Shown here: positions 1 through 12,466 of the stretch, one piece after another | How positions within the stretch are numbered: the stretch's first letter is position 1 | Layout: the number at the start of each line of letters is the position of its first letter | Origin: Grammothele lineata | Lineage: Eukaryota > Basidiomycota > Agaricomycetes > Polyporales > Polyporaceae | DNA length: 64,000 bases | Assembly (NCBI GenBank): GCA_002150815.3 | Contig: NDFF03000092.1 | Location: 372,001-436,000 of the forward strand | Reading direction: 5' to 3' | The notes under the pieces: model-generated | What the model was told of the DNA's origin: nothing | Databases searched by the model: none | Seen by the model: only the letters and a program-made list of their open reading frames with translations | Position numbers and translations under genes: made by a program

Positions 1-419
1 ATGGTGAGATGGTCTTTCACAGGAACGCAAAACTAGAGCGAATGAGCGGATGTCAGGTTTGGTCCCGGTCGTGTTCTCGTTTGCACTTCCAACTGCATCA
101 AGCAAGAAAGCATCGCCGGTGTCGCTCCCGGGGGTGTATCCCGTTAATATGAGCCCTTACGAGCCCCGTCCACCGGCCTATGTGAGAGACGCCAATCCCT
201 GTGCAGTGTGTACGAGAATCTAGGGGAGAGAGGATAGTAGGCCACATGAAAGTCGCTCGGAAAGACACGAAGTCAGTTAGTCGTATGAACAGGACCCCGA
301 GGACTGCACAAATCACTCGCGATCACGGGTGCGAGAACAACGCGCTGCAGTGCACGTTGACGCCCGTGCCTCTCTACTCCCCTTGTCCTCCTTCTACTCT
401 CCTCTCCGGCAGGGTCGCT
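1..419. other. upstream intergenic region of the NUP42-like gene
   Basis: No coding segment is recognised here. The last 60 bases before the ATG at 420 are rich in C and T (around 363-412), as is usual for basidiomycete leaders. No clear TATA box is seen. Confidence 0.4.
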
Positions 420-2852
420 ATGGTATGTTCATCCTGAATAGAGACTCAGAATTGTCTGCAAAGTTTTCTTCAGGTTGTGTGTCAGTACTTCCTACGCGGC
501 ACGTGCAGGTTCGGGAACAGCTGTCGGAACGAACATCCACGCGATGGCCAGAAGCAGGGCGGCGCTTTCGGCAGTACGTTCTTATTATCATGCACGCCCT
601 CCGCCCCTTATCCTTTCTTCCTCGCACAGACCAGTCATGGGCTGCCCCAACACAAGGCGCACAAGGCGCATCCTCCTCTTCATCTACGTCCACCGTCTCC
701 CTATTCACGTTCGCACCTCTCTTTCTCTCCCAACACTTCATCTAACGACTTCCCTCGGTCCTTCCCATGGTTTCCCCTACACTCTTCAGCGCCGAGTCGA
801 TAACGCGCGACCTTGAAAGCGAGAAGCCCAACTGGCCTTTGTCTTCCTATGGCCCTGCGAAGCAACAACCCAATCTCATCGGAGGTCTCGACGACTCGCC
901 GGAGGAGCTCAGAGTCAAGGCTGTACAGGCAGCTCGTGCTGGCACTACCCAGGACTACGTGAGTCTCTGACCTTCTTTGTGGCCACCTCTGGAAGGATAT
1001 CTGGTAGGGGAAACGTTGGTGGAGTTGTGGTTGTCGCACGTCGTAGACATTTCCCCATAGATTGCCTTTCTTCCCTACCAACGAACGTCCACGGCATCCT
1101 TTGTGTCACTCTACTTCGGGTACCTAATGACCCCTTCTCCAGATGAAGATGGAGTCGGACAAGTTTTCTGCAGCCAATTCTCAGTACACTACCGCCAAGT
1201 CCAACACAACACCCCTCCATTTACACGCTATCAAGAACCACGATGCTCAGGCTTCGGGCGGGACGCCGACACCATTTACCCCCTCGACCTCATCAGTATT
1301 TGGCGGTGGTGGTTCTGCCTTTGGCGGTTCCGGCACTCCTTCTGCATTTGGTGCTCCCGCGTCCACGTCTGTGTTCGGCAAACCATCCGGCTTCGGAGCG
1401 TTCGGAGGAGGCGCAAACTCCAGCAGCGGTTCCGCCTTCGGCTCGACAGGTAACACAACCTCGGCCTTTGGTGCTGGGGGTAACACGACTTCTGCCTTCG
1501 GCCAATCCTCTTTCGGCCAACCGGCGTTCGGTCAGTCTGCGTTTGGCAAGCCTGCCGGCGGCTCTGCCTTCGGTCAACCAGCGCAAGGTGCCACGCCCTC
1601 TGCGTTCGGCGGCGCGTCGTCGGGTCCGACCACGACATCATCTGCATTCGGACAGCCCGCGTCGGGATCCACCTCCACTTTTGGCCAACCAGCCGCGGGT
1701 TCCACCACATCCGCCTTTGGCCAGCCTGCATCAGGCACCACCGCTTCTGCCTTCGGGCAGCCCGCGCAGAACTCCACGACCTCCGCGTTCGGACAATCCG
1801 CGTTCGGGCAATCTGCATTCGGCAAGCCCGCCGCGGGTACTTCCGCCTTCGGCGCCCCTAGCACGACCCCTGCCCCGTCGGCGTTCGGACAGCCCGCACA
1901 GGGCACGACGCCATCCGCGTTCGGCAAGCAGCCCTCCGGCTCAGGCGACACGCCCAGCACCAGCACCTCGTCAGCGTTCGGCGTGCCTCAGCCAGCAACG
2001 TCTGCCTTTGGCCAACCCGCCTTTGGACAGAGCGCGTTCGGGAAGCCTGCGTTCGGGGCCCCTGCAACGCCCGCGTCGGGCGGGGGCTTTGGCGCGTTCG
2101 CGAATCCTCCCTCTTCTACACCCGGGGCTGCGGGCAGCTCGGGCGGGAGTGGAGGTGGGAGTGGGAGCGGAGGTGGGGGTGGGGCCTTTTCGGCGTTCGC
2201 GGGCGCGCAGCCCTCAGCGTTCGGGCTCGCAGCTGCCTCGAAGCCCGCCGGAGGATCCGTCTTTGGGCAGTCCTCCTTCGGCGGGGGCGGTACGCAATCT
2301 GCGTTCGGCAGCGGGACGACACCCTCTGCGTTCGGAGGCGGGAGTGGAGGTGGGACCGCGTTCGGGAGCGGGACGACCACCTCAACACCAACGTCGGCTT
2401 TCGGCCAGGCGTCCTCGACCCCCGTGCAGTCCGCGTTCGGGTCGTCTGCCGCGCCCGCGCCCGTGCAGTCTGCTTTCGGGGGCTCAAGCTCGTCCAACAA
2501 CAGCCCCCAACAGCCCTCGTCCGTCTTCGGCTCGCTCACGAACCGCCCCTCCGCATTCGGGAGCCCCTCCGCGCTCTCCTCCTCCACGACCATCGTCTCC
2601 GTCTTCAGCCAGGCCCAGCCCCAGCCCTCGTCCCAGTCCCAGTCTTCTGCACTGAGGTCGACGAAGCCCGACTTTGCGGCGGCGCGGAAGAAGCGGCTGT
2701 ACCGCCCGGGCGCGACGCGCTATGATGACTTGTTGCCTGCGAACTATGTGGAGCTTGTTCCTCCGAATGTGTTGGAGGCGTTCAGGAGCGAGAGCGAGAA
2801 GTTTGATTGGAAGGACATTCCGGAGTGGGTTCCGCCGAAGGAGCTGCGGTAG
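420..2852 (+). CDS. NUP42: NUP42/Amo1-like FG nucleoporin with CCCH zinc finger
   Basis: Nuclear-pore protein of the Nup42 (yeast Rip1, human NLP1/CG1) family, which works on the cytoplasmic face of the pore with Gle1 and Dbp5 in mRNA export. The predicted 686-residue protein starts with a CCCH zinc finger (C4, C12, C18, H22; CRFGNSCRNEHP), as in the human protein. A conserved linker (PNLIGGLDDSPEELR) follows, then about 400 residues of SAFG/FGQ repeats, and a C-terminal segment (KFDWKDIPEW, ending PPKELR) where the family binds Gle1. Proposed exons are 420-422, 474-573, 630-708, 790-958 and 1143-2852, which give an open frame. The 708/790 junction is the least certain, because a second donor exists at 688. 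The first coding exon is only the ATG. The FG repeats are encoded by near-identical GC-rich units, which produces long antisense open frames. Confidence 0.9.
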
Positions 2853-4774
2853 GGGCTGGTCACGGGCGGGCCCAGGCGAGCTCTCACCTGAGAGCGGGGA
2901 GTGCGCTGGGTGGCTATGATGCCTCAACCCTTGGATCTCGACACCTCGAGACTCGAACACTATGATGACCTCGACATGACCGCGACGTGAGATTGTAGCA
3001 CATGTATCCATTTGTACCGACACCGCGCACATATATACGTACACATCTTTTGACACACAGCCCATCGAAACCGAACCTAAGCATCCAGCATCATGGGCTA
3101 AGGGGTGGCACGGCTGGCCCGACATTCGGGTTGGGAAACGCTGCGTAGCGGTGAGAGGCGCGTGCAGTACGTGCCTAGAAACAATGTAACACTCGTGAAG
3201 GTGTTCAAGGCACCCGCTACGCAGGCTATAAAAGAGCGCGAGGCTGTACAGGGCGGATCCAGCGCCTCTAACGCTAATAGGCTCGGCCCTATTTCGATCT
3301 CGATGCGCCTCTACTTCACCGTCACCCGAGACATCCTACTCGTGATGGGCCCCCTCACGGTCTATGCAGAGCACCGCACTCGGCCCCATCAATCCGTCAA
3401 CGCCGCACCGCGCGACAAAAGTTTCCCGTGCTCTGAGTCTTTCACAGTGAAGTCTCGCGCTTGGTGGTTTCAGCACCGCGCACCGCTTCGTGTAGCTGCG
3501 ATCCGGATTACTAGTGATCGCTGCTCGATGCGGCCAAAGCCTCCGGCGGCGCGGGCGCGCCTCGAGGCCGCTGTGCGCCATTAGCAGAGATATTGTGCGG
3601 AAATAGCTTCGTGGACAGGGATACCTGCTAATGGGCATATGTCGAGGACTAAGCGTGTCATTTTACTGCGTCTCTAGCTACGTCATGGTGCGCCGCAGAG
3701 TGGGCGCGCGTCGCGTTGGCGAGTTATGCAAGAATTGGTCTATATAAGTTGACATCGACATCTCGACATGGCAGCACTGCGAGGTGCGTACATTCTTATG
3801 TCGCCGGACACGCCAGGCCGTCTCAAGTCCTGGCTGTGTGCCCTGTCTAAAGCCAGGCACGGCGCGCAGGGAGGCCGGTGTGGGAGAAATATGGCGGTTT
3901 AGAGCTCCTTCGTAACCGGCGTACACAGACAGGAGGCGAGGCCCCCCGCTTTTTTCCTAGTAATTTCCTGGTAACGGTGGAGACGTAAGGCCGAGTACTT
4001 GGGGTACGCCGTCGTGCGATGGTGTGTACTTCCGGCCCATGTAGTCGGTGTCCTGAGAACGGGGTGCGACTATGGGCGGCGGTTTAGATGAAGATCTGGC
4101 TTGACTAAGCAGATCTCTCCTCTTGCTCTCCTGCCTCGGGCTTGCGAGTGGCATTCTGAAGACGAGGTTAGTTACGTCGAATAAACGAGTGGTACTAGTG
4201 AACTTCATCTAACCGATTCAGTTGAGCTTGAGTGCTGTGATCGACAATGTACGTCAGCGCAGCATGCGCCGGTCATCGCTCTTGATGATGACCACTGGTA
4301 CCGTTGCCGGCTCAGCTGAAGCCTCAGGGTCGCAAGCACACCGACGAACGTTACACGGCAACGAACTAGCCTCATTCGTGCGTTGGGAGCTGTGACACGC
4401 TCAGGAACACCGTGACCAAATTTCAAGCATATGGGTGCGTTCGGAATGTTCGCAGCGGAACGCCACGATGGAGCTTCGCCGTCTTTCGTGGCGCTCGCAG
4501 CCGAACAACGTCGATATCCGAATCTCGCCTCGAGCCCGAGCCCGGCGAATTTCACGTCATCCAAACTACGCAATCGTAGGCCGGTGTTCTCGCCAAATTT
4601 GCCGTGGGCTCTGCGGTCGACCACAGCAGTATATTGAATCGCGAATCTCGATGAAGGTAACTGCGATGGATATATGTGCTCGTCACGCAACATACGACAT
4701 ACGACATACGACATACCATGAATAGCCTCTTACGCGCCCCTACAACCTCTTCACGTCTGCGGATCGTGACGCGG
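2853..4774. other. intergenic region, no supported gene
   Basis: Between the NUP42-like gene and the 3' end of the PLP enzyme. It holds a TATA-like CTATAAAAG near 3228, a perfect 11-base inverted repeat (3140-3150 with 3213-3223), an unproven 94-codon frame at 3302-3584, and a short heptamer microsatellite at 4687-4717. Nothing else is recognised. Confidence 0.4.
4687..4717. repeat. heptanucleotide microsatellite
   Basis: About four tandem copies of ACATACG. It lies about 60 bases beyond the stop codon of the minus-strand PLP enzyme. Confidence 0.8.
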
Positions 4775-6422
4775 TTACGACGACGACGACGACGCAATCC
4801 ACGGCAGTGGCTGCGACAGGTCGACGTTCCCGCCGCTGAGGATGACCCCGACCGGGCCCTCGATCTTGAGGGCCTGGAACTGCTCGCTCCGCACCGCGGC
4901 GAACGCAGCGGCCCCGCTGGGCTCGACGACGAGCTTCATGCGCTCCCACAGGAGCCGCATGGCCTCGATGATCTCCTGAAAGACCCGAGTTGGCGCGCCG
5001 CACATGAGGAGCGGCGCACCGAGAGGAGCGTAAAATGGAGAGGATAGACGTTAGCATGTGCGTACCCCTCGGCCGCGGGCCCTCAGCCTTCATGCTTCAA
5101 CACGATCCCCGGGGCCCGCGGAAAAGCTAAACCTTGGCGCACCTCGTCCGTAACGGTGATGACTTTCTCGACCTTGTCTTGTATGATCGGGAAGTTGAGC
5201 ACCCCGACCGGCGTCCTAAGCCCATCCGCGATCGTCCGCGCGTCGACGTCCTCCCTTCTCTTGCCCTCTGCGAGTCCCTGCGCGCAGTCGTCCGCGCCCG
5301 CAGGTTCAGCTCCGAACACCCTCACCCCGGTCCTGTCCGCCGCGAGCGCCGTGCCCGCAAGAAGGCCCCCGCCGCCAACGGGCGCGATGACCGCCGCGAG
5401 ACGCTCCCCCTCCGGCATTTGCTCGAGCAGCTCGAGGAGCGCCGTGCCCTGCCCGAGGATCGTATTCACGGCGTCGTAAGGCGGCACGAACGTCGCGCCC
5501 GTCTCGGCCTGCACCTCCTCGAGCGCCGCAGCGCGAGCTGGGGCGTTGGGGGCGCAGAAAGTGATCGAGGCGCCGTACGCGCGCACCGCGGCGATCTTTG
5601 GGCGCGCGGAGTTCTCGGGCTGGGTAGGCGGGGACGGAGGCGACCCGCGGCGGTCGGGGCGGGCCACCAGGGGGCGGCGGCCGTGTGGCGGGTATGGAGC
5701 GGTGACAGGGAGAGAGGGAAAGATGCAGCGAGGGGGACGTGGAGGACAAGGACGAAACTGTCAGTTGCTGGGCGGGGGGTGGCGAGCGGTGGCGGGTGCG
5801 CACCATGACCACGTAGCATGGGACACCGCGCTGCTTGGCGGCCAGCGCGAGTGCGCCTGCGTGATTGCCTGTGAATGTGGAAAATGTGGTTCGTTAACGT
5901 CACGTTCGCGGTCAATATCGGGTACGAAGCATAGGATGTGGTTTCTGCGTGTGTTCTGCGGCCCTGGTCGATCGATGTGGACTACGGTCCGAGTCCCCGA
6001 GCATCCGACTCGACTCTGACACCAATCCTTGACTCGATTTCTCGATATCCGAACCATCCTGATCGCACGGGCACGGACAACGCGGAAAGATCGCACGCAC
6101 CGGAGCTGTGCGTGCACACGCCCTTCGCAAGCTCCTCGGGCGCCAGGCACGCCAGGCTGTAGCTCGCGCCGCGGAACTTGAACGCGCCGCCCTTCTGCAT
6201 ATTTTCCGCCTTGAAATAGAGCGTATTCTTTCCGGGCAGCGACGCCGTGAGCGACGCGGACGTCAGCGCGGGCGTGCGGTGGACAAGCGGCGCGATCGTC
6301 TCGAGCGCGGTCGCTACGGACGCACGCGTGAGCGGCAGCGGGGGACCTGATCGACGACCCGAGTCGGGGACGGCGGGCGGAGTCACATCGATTTCGGTGT
6401 GGTTGGCGTGGGTGGATGCCAT
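4775..6422 (-). CDS. PLP-dependent serine/threonine dehydratase or serine racemase
   Basis: Fold-type II PLP enzyme of the threonine dehydratase/serine racemase group. It would deaminate serine or threonine to a 2-oxo acid, or racemise serine, in the cytosol. Exons on the minus strand are 6422-6101, 5868-5804, 5619-5143 and 4975-4775. All splice phases agree and give 354 residues. Visible motifs are the PLP-lysine loop (GGAFKFRGAS), the substrate loop THSSGNHAGALALAA rebuilt across intron 1, the glycine-rich phosphate loop (VGGGGLLAGTAL), and the C-terminal KLVVEPSGAAA and SGGNVDL. There is no C-terminal ACT regulatory domain. That fits serine racemase or catabolic dehydratase rather than biosynthetic IlvA. 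No mitochondrial presequence is evident. The C-terminus is a run of serines made by a (CGA)n-like repeat. Sequence alone does not separate racemase from dehydratase. Confidence 0.88.
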
Positions 6423-9400
6423 CGAAGGACTTGCGTAGATGGAGTGGTACTGGTGACTGTAGGTGGTTTAATGCCGGCCGGATCTACAGGCGCCATCAGT
6501 GGGCCATTCAGTCGCTCTGCGAAGCTCACGGTCGTGATGGCTGCTGCGGCGAAGTGCCCGACGTGAGCTTCGGTGGGTGCGCCGCGCGTACCTGTCTGGA
6601 GGCTGTGAGACAAGGACCAATCAGCTAGGATCAGCTACGACGCATGCAGATAGCCCTGCAATCGGGAATTGGAGGACTCATCACGAAGCGTGTATCGGGA
6701 GGTTGTGGGGCGTATTACGAGTTGAGAAGAGAGTGCTTACATGGATATCGAGAAGTCCCCGAAGAGCGTCGTCACCGATCACGGAGAAGGAAGGCGTACG
6801 CAACCCTCGAGGTGGTTGTTCCCACAATGACACTGGCAGAAGCTTGAGATGAGTCAACCCCAATACGGCTGCGTTCCGCAACGCTGTCGCGGAAATTGCC
6901 CGTCGCTTGCAAGTTCTGCCGGATGTCGAGGATATGACACCTATATAGAAAAATGGCTGTCACATCCTGTGGTTCCTTCATGAGGCCTTGTTTGGGAAAT
7001 ATTTGGGAGTAGATACGGAAGTGAGCCGTGGAGAGGTGGCAAACGAGCAGTTGGAAAAGGATGACAAATGACTGGTTCGAACCCAGGTGCTTCTATAGGG
7101 CGCTTATGACGCAGCGTCATCGGTGTTCCGATTCTAACCGAACGCGTCTTACTCACCTCCTCTACATATCGATTCTATTTGCTACTCCCCATTTCATCCT
7201 ATTTGACCGATGTCACTTCCGAATCCCCAGCCTGGCTCTGTGACATATCTGTATGCGGCACTCTTGGACAGCACGGCCGGTATTCGCTTGGCGATTGCGC
7301 AAGTGCCGGCATACAGCTCCTCCCAGGACTCTCGATCCTCGATGTCCACGTCGTCTGCATTGCATCCGCATACCAACATATGCCGCCGCCGCCGCCCGCC
7401 TCGCGCCCATACCCAATATGCACCCTCGCAACATTAAGCAACAATATCCCGAGAGCCTCGAGGAGACCGCCAGCGCCCTATGTCGCCGCCGAGGAGCAAC
7501 ACTGCATTCTATATCGCCCCCGCGCCGGCACTCGAGCACTCCAGAGCTCGCTTGTCTCACCTAAATCAGTGATCGTATGCACTCGCATTAGTCTTTGGGG
7601 TTCAAAGGCCAAGCTCTATCTTATGGCATGCGCGCGCCCGGCGATTTCTTCGAGCGCAAGATCCCGAGCTCCAGCCTCGGGCTTCAGGGTCTCGGGGCCG
7701 TGCGCGTCCATACCAGCACGGTCGGTGACCAAGCTCCACCCGCCGTTGAATGTCGCAATCAAACAGTCGCTCGCTCTCGCTCGAAAAGGCACGACGGGAA
7801 GCCACGAAGGGTCACGGCGGGAACAGAGCGGAAGGGAAGTCCGCGAGAAGCCACTGCGGCGGCATACGGAGGCGGGCGAGCTCCGTGGCGGGTGCTGAGA
7901 AGCGCGTGCGGACGCAGTCACAGTCTTGCCTCAGCGAAGCACTGAAGCGAGAATTTCTGGTTTTTTGACGGTGAGCCTGCCACACTGCCACCGAATTCGT
8001 CTGCGCTGTTGTTGCACGTCAATGCCTTGCTGTTCCTGCTCGCGCTTCCCTGAAGCATGAAGCCAGAAGCTGTCCCTGGGCCGGCGTCGCTACGATGCCG
8101 CTCCCGTGATAGCTAGTGGCTCTGCCAGATCTAAGAGGGGATGTTTGGAGTTCGAGCGAGGCCCTGCTCGCCTTCGTGGCGCTCTCTCACGATATGTGGC
8201 AGAAGCTTGTCTGCGGTCTAGGGCTCCTCGTGGAGAGCCATGACGTTTTTTCTGCGCGTTTTACAAACGCGAGATCTTTCCAGTCTTGGTCTCGTTCAGG
8301 ATTCACAGAAGCTCGCGACGGTCAATGACGGCTTAGTCCATCAATCAATCACTTTTTGACCATTGTTAACGTTCATGTAATGTTTAAGTTCCTTCCACGA
8401 ATTCTCGCTCGTTCGAGAATCCGTGAACGGTGCAGAAGCGACGCAGTTAATTTTGACGGCTCGCATGGTCGCCCGGGCGCTGGGCTGTCCAGGCATCGCG
8501 GGTGCCGTATTTGGTCCGGTTACTTTCCCTGCGTTGGAAAGCATGTTCATACCCGCTCCACACACATATCCGGATCACCAATTACAGTCCAACTGCCTCC
8601 TAGGTGTTGGGCACCGGCGTAGCTGCGCGAAACGAGAGCATGCGGCCCGGGCTTCCGTGCATCGTTCTGGCCCCTCGTCTCGGTCCCTGTCACGCATGCG
8701 CCGCATTCCGCGCCGCATGCGTTGACGGCGGTCCTGGCGCGCGCAGCCTAGTAATCCCGCTGCCTGACCATGTTGGTTCCTCGGGGGGGACAAAATGGAC
8801 CCGAGCCCATATGCTTATAGTATGTGGTCGGACCCGAGCGGCGACTGCGGCGCACATTGAACTTGATTCTCCATATGGCGTCCGCTGCCCCTTGCCAGAT
8901 AATGCTTGATCACTGGCACCTTATCCCCTTGCGTCCCTCGGATCGCGCCCGATTGTGTCCATGCGATGGGATCGTAATTTCTTCACGCCGCTCGTGTCAT
9001 CGTCATCTTCCGCATTGCGCTTCTTGAGCACGTCACACCGTACTGTACACGTTTCTTGCGTGTAACGCGTGCTATGGCGAATGGCGAGCGAAAGGCTTAC
9101 ATCAGCACCGGGTCCATCTCTATGGCGGTGCGCAGGCGCACGCTCCATCCCGCATAAGGCCCGCCGCCAGCGCAAATCCCGGACGCCTCGAGGCCTCGCT
9201 CGCCGACGTCAGTGTTGGTTCAAAACCCAAGCGCGCACTGCTTCGGAGGTCGAGCGGAGGAGGAACGGCACGCGGCGGGGTCTGAATGAACGTGGGTGCG
9301 CGCGAGAGGATGCGAGAGAGCGCGAGCACTCCGAAGACTCGGATGACTCGAGCGTGCGGTCGGTGCGAGGGTTGCTGTGTCATCGTCGCCCACGTTAATT

Positions 9401-10071
9401 TGGTTTTCGGCAGCGGGTGCGGTAGGGTGCGGTAGGGCGTGACCCCCGCCCCAAGCCCGCCCCATTCCCGCGGGGGTGCGCGATCCCGCCCGTGGCCATG
9501 GGTGGCGAGGATGGAGCTCGCGCGATGTTGGAGGACGCGCGTGGCCGGGGCGGGCGGCGTGGCCGGTCGCGACAGATGGGATCGTGCGCTGCGTTTGGTT
9601 GCGTTTCGCGAGATCCAAGGGCGGGTGCCCTGCACAGCCAGAGCCCGCGGCCGGTGACTCATCGGTCGGCGCTAATCTTGGCCTGGTGTTTCAAGCGCAG
9701 GGTCCGGGAGCAAAGTGAATCTAACACGCGAGATCTGAGCTCAGACTGCCTCAGGCCGTGACGGTGACTGGGACACTCCCCGCCATCAGCGTAGGCTGTC
9801 CCAATCGCCTTGTCCTATGCCGTTTTGCAAACTCAGCGCTCCCGACCCATCTTTGGCGACTCGAGTACCCAGCGACCGCTATTGGAAGTCTACCAGTGCG
9901 CCGTCGTTATAAGGACCTGTCGCGGGCCCGCCATGCTCTCATCTTCCCATTCTCTCATCCCCCCTCTCCTCGCCGGATCGTCCTCACCACCTCGTCCGTC
10001 TCCTAGCGCTCCCTTCTCTACCTATCCCTCCTACCCTACTGCACACTCTAGCGCTTTCTGATCACACCTCC
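6423..10071. other. long intergenic stretch (3.6 kb), no supported gene
   Basis: No reading frame here resembles a known protein, and no splice model gave a recognisable one. Seen within it: a tRNA-like T-arm/B-box at about 7073-7088; a GC-rich block at 9420-9700 with a short direct repeat of TGCGGTAGGG at about 9418-9438; and a TATA-like TATAAGG near 9908 followed by a pyrimidine-rich leader, which probably belongs to the short-chain dehydrogenase gene. Confidence 0.4.
9907..9914 (+). promoter_or_regulatory. probable TATA box of the short-chain dehydrogenase gene
   Basis: The sequence TTATAAGG lies about 160 bases before the ATG at 10072. A C/T-rich leader (about 9940-10030) follows. Assigned by position only. 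Confidence 0.4.
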
Positions 10072-11254
10072 ATGGGCGCCATCCACCAGAAGGTCTGGCT
10101 TATCACTGGTGCGTCGATCCCTACGCCGCCATACGTCCGCCGTCGACCCTAACGAGTGCTTCTTTCCCTTCCTTGAAGGCACGAGTTCCGGCTTCGGAAA
10201 GCGTCTCGTAGCCTCAGTATTAGCGCGAGGCGACTGCGTCGTTGCCACAGCGCGTGACCTCACCAAGCTCCGCTCCGCCTTCCCCAATGTGGAGCCAAGG
10301 CTACGACTCGTCCAGCTCGACATCTCGGACGCCGCCGACCTCGTCCAGCAGCGCGTCAAGGACGCGATCTCCGCCTTCGGGCGCATAGACGTCGCCGTCA
10401 ACAACGCGGGCTTCGGCGTCAAGGCCGTGCTCGAAGAGGGAGGGTGAGTGTCCTTCTGTTTCATGCTTCTACAGCGTCAGGCGACAGCCCCCTCGCGCGC
10501 TCGTTTCGAATTCACTCCAACCAACATTGACTGACTTTCCTGCATAGCTCCCTCGCGGCGCTCACCCAGTTTCAAACGAACCTCTTTGGTGTCTTAAACG
10601 TGACCAACGCCGTACTCCCGCACATGCGCGAGCGCCGCTCAGGCACGGTCGTCATCCTGGGCTCCCGGTCCGCCTGGAGAGCGGAAGTCTCGGTACGTTC
10701 CCCCCGCTTTCCCGACCAATGCGCGCATCCGGTCACTAACGCCAACGCTCTCCCCCTACAGCCCGCCGGTTTCTACGCCGCATCAAAAGCAGCAGTACAT
10801 GGTGAGCGCCCCTCCTCACACATCCGGCCCGCCCGGACGTATCGCTAACGAACCCCTTTCTCCACCAGCGATCGGCGAGACCTACCAAGCCGAGCTCCGG
10901 CCCTTCGGCGTGCGCGTGCTCATCGTCGCCCCAGGCGCGTTCCGCACCGAGGGCGTGCACGCGTACCCCGCGACGATCCACAACCCCGTGCCGGCGTACG
11001 ACGCCGCGCGCAACGCGGGCATGGCGCGCTTCGCGGCGATCGCGGGGAACGAGCGCGGCGACCCCGCGCGCGCGATGGAGCTCGTCGTCGACGTCGTCCG
11101 CGGGGAGGGCGCCGCGGCCGGGCGCGAGTGGCCGTTGTGGCTCGTGCTCGGGCGCGATGCGTACACGGACGTGCGCGCCAAGTGCGAGCGGATATTGAAG
11201 ACGATGGACGCGTGGGAGGACGTCGCGACGGAGGCGCTCGAGTTCCCGTGTTGA
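10072..11254 (+). CDS. classical short-chain dehydrogenase/reductase (SDR)
   Basis: NAD(P)-dependent oxidoreductase; the substrate cannot be read from the sequence. Five exons (10072-10108, 10179-10443, 10548-10692, 10762-10801, 10869-11254) give a 290-residue protein. Classical SDR motifs are present: the cofactor loop GTSSGFG at residues 13-19 (split by intron 1), NNAG at 87-90, the catalytic-serine region GSRSAW near 139-144, and YAASK with Tyr154 and Lys158. The early glycine motif and absence of a signal peptide suggest a soluble cytosolic enzyme. An arginine in the segment after the first beta strand (ATARD) hints at NADPH preference. Intron 1 carries a consensus CTAAC branch site. The gene stands alone, so context does not suggest a pathway. 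Confidence 0.92.
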
Positions 11255-12466
11255 GCGGAGGGGCTGCCCGCTACGTGCCCGCTCGCGCGCGGTTGGACCG
11301 GTCTCACGCGCGCACCCGATTTTTCTCGTTCTCTACCCCGGACTTGGATCTGGATCCTGGATGCGGCTTGGATGCTGGCTTGACCGGCTTGGACGGTATT
11401 TATCACTAACACTATGCGCACCGCTCTGCCCAGCATCATCATCATCATCATCATCGTTGTCCTTACTCTGCCCCTTCAACCCCCCCCTTCCCCATCTGAT
11501 TTTTTCTATTCATCATCTCAACTCATGAATCGTGCATACATCATCACCCCTCCCTGCATCTCACCTCGCCCGTCCACAGCTCACTTTCCCCTTTCTTCGG
11601 ACATATTTACTCTAGTATTCCTACTACTTCCCATCCATATTGGTTCCTGTGACTCCTCGCATCGCTCTGTATCTCTATCCATTCATCGTCCTCTGCCTTC
11701 CTCACATCATCTGGTTCCATCCACCTACCGTACATAGTTGTGTAATAGCTCTGCGTATCACGCTTGCGAGCTGAAGCTTGGAATGTATCAATTCCTGTGA
11801 TGCTTGGTACTGCAAATCTGTGCGCACCGGTTCGACGTGAGAATGGGGATGCATACGGAATACTTGGTATTCGTAGCTGTCGGTCACGTCGTTGAATAGC
11901 GGTACTTGGGGTCTCGAAGCTGGAGTCGTGCGCATGCTTGGAGTCTGGAGATGGTTGGGCGTGCTGGTGGTACGACCCTAACGGTGTCTTACCCAGGGTC
12001 AACATTCAGTACGTTCAGTAACCAGGGGTGCGAGTCGACCGAAGAAGTGATAGAACCCGAGACATGCGCTAGGGTGAGACCCACTTACGGAATGATCGCC
12101 CTTAGCCGTCCAAGGTTGTGCTTAACGGTTCTTCCTTCTCCGTCTCCGTTGTCCCGAGTTGTGGATCCCTTCCATCATCCATATGGACTATGGTTCTCTT
12201 CCGCAGCCGGTGTGCGCCGAGAACCACCCACCAAGAACAGTTCGTCCGTCCGAGAGCCCGCGGTGCCAACGTGCTCGCTGTATTGCTTATCGCCGCCAAG
12301 CTGGTTCTTTGCTCGACTTGCTGACGTAAAGTCATCCAACTATTTCCCGCTTCGTGCCCGATCGTTTCAATGAGCACGTCGGGAGACACTACCATGAGAG
12401 CATGGATAAACGGATGGCGATTCTAGCGATATGCTGATCCTAAGCAGACATGGCACCACTCGAAGC
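11255..12466. other. intergenic region with a CAT microsatellite
   Basis: Lies between the 3' ends of two convergent genes. It starts with a C/T-rich stretch and a (CAT)n run at 11434-11455. No coding segment is recognised on either strand. Confidence 0.4.
11434..11455. repeat. (CAT)n trinucleotide microsatellite
   Basis: Seven uninterrupted CAT units downstream of the SDR gene, probably in its 3' untranslated region. Confidence 0.8.

Noticed and set aside
1247..2593. Long minus-strand open frames opposite the FG repeats
   Set aside because: Products of the repetitive GC-rich FG codons read backwards; Pro/Ala-rich with no motif.
1243..2655. 470-codon plus-strand frame overlapping the NUP42-like gene
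   Set aside because: Arg/Pro/Ser-rich off-frame reading of the FG repeats.
5134..5808. 224-codon plus-strand frame opposite the PLP enzyme
   Set aside because: Arg-rich antisense shadow; the minus strand carries clear PLP-enzyme motifs.
7179..7898. 239-codon plus-strand frame in the 6.4-10 kb gap
   Set aside because: Random-looking composition and no homology; a chance frame is more likely.
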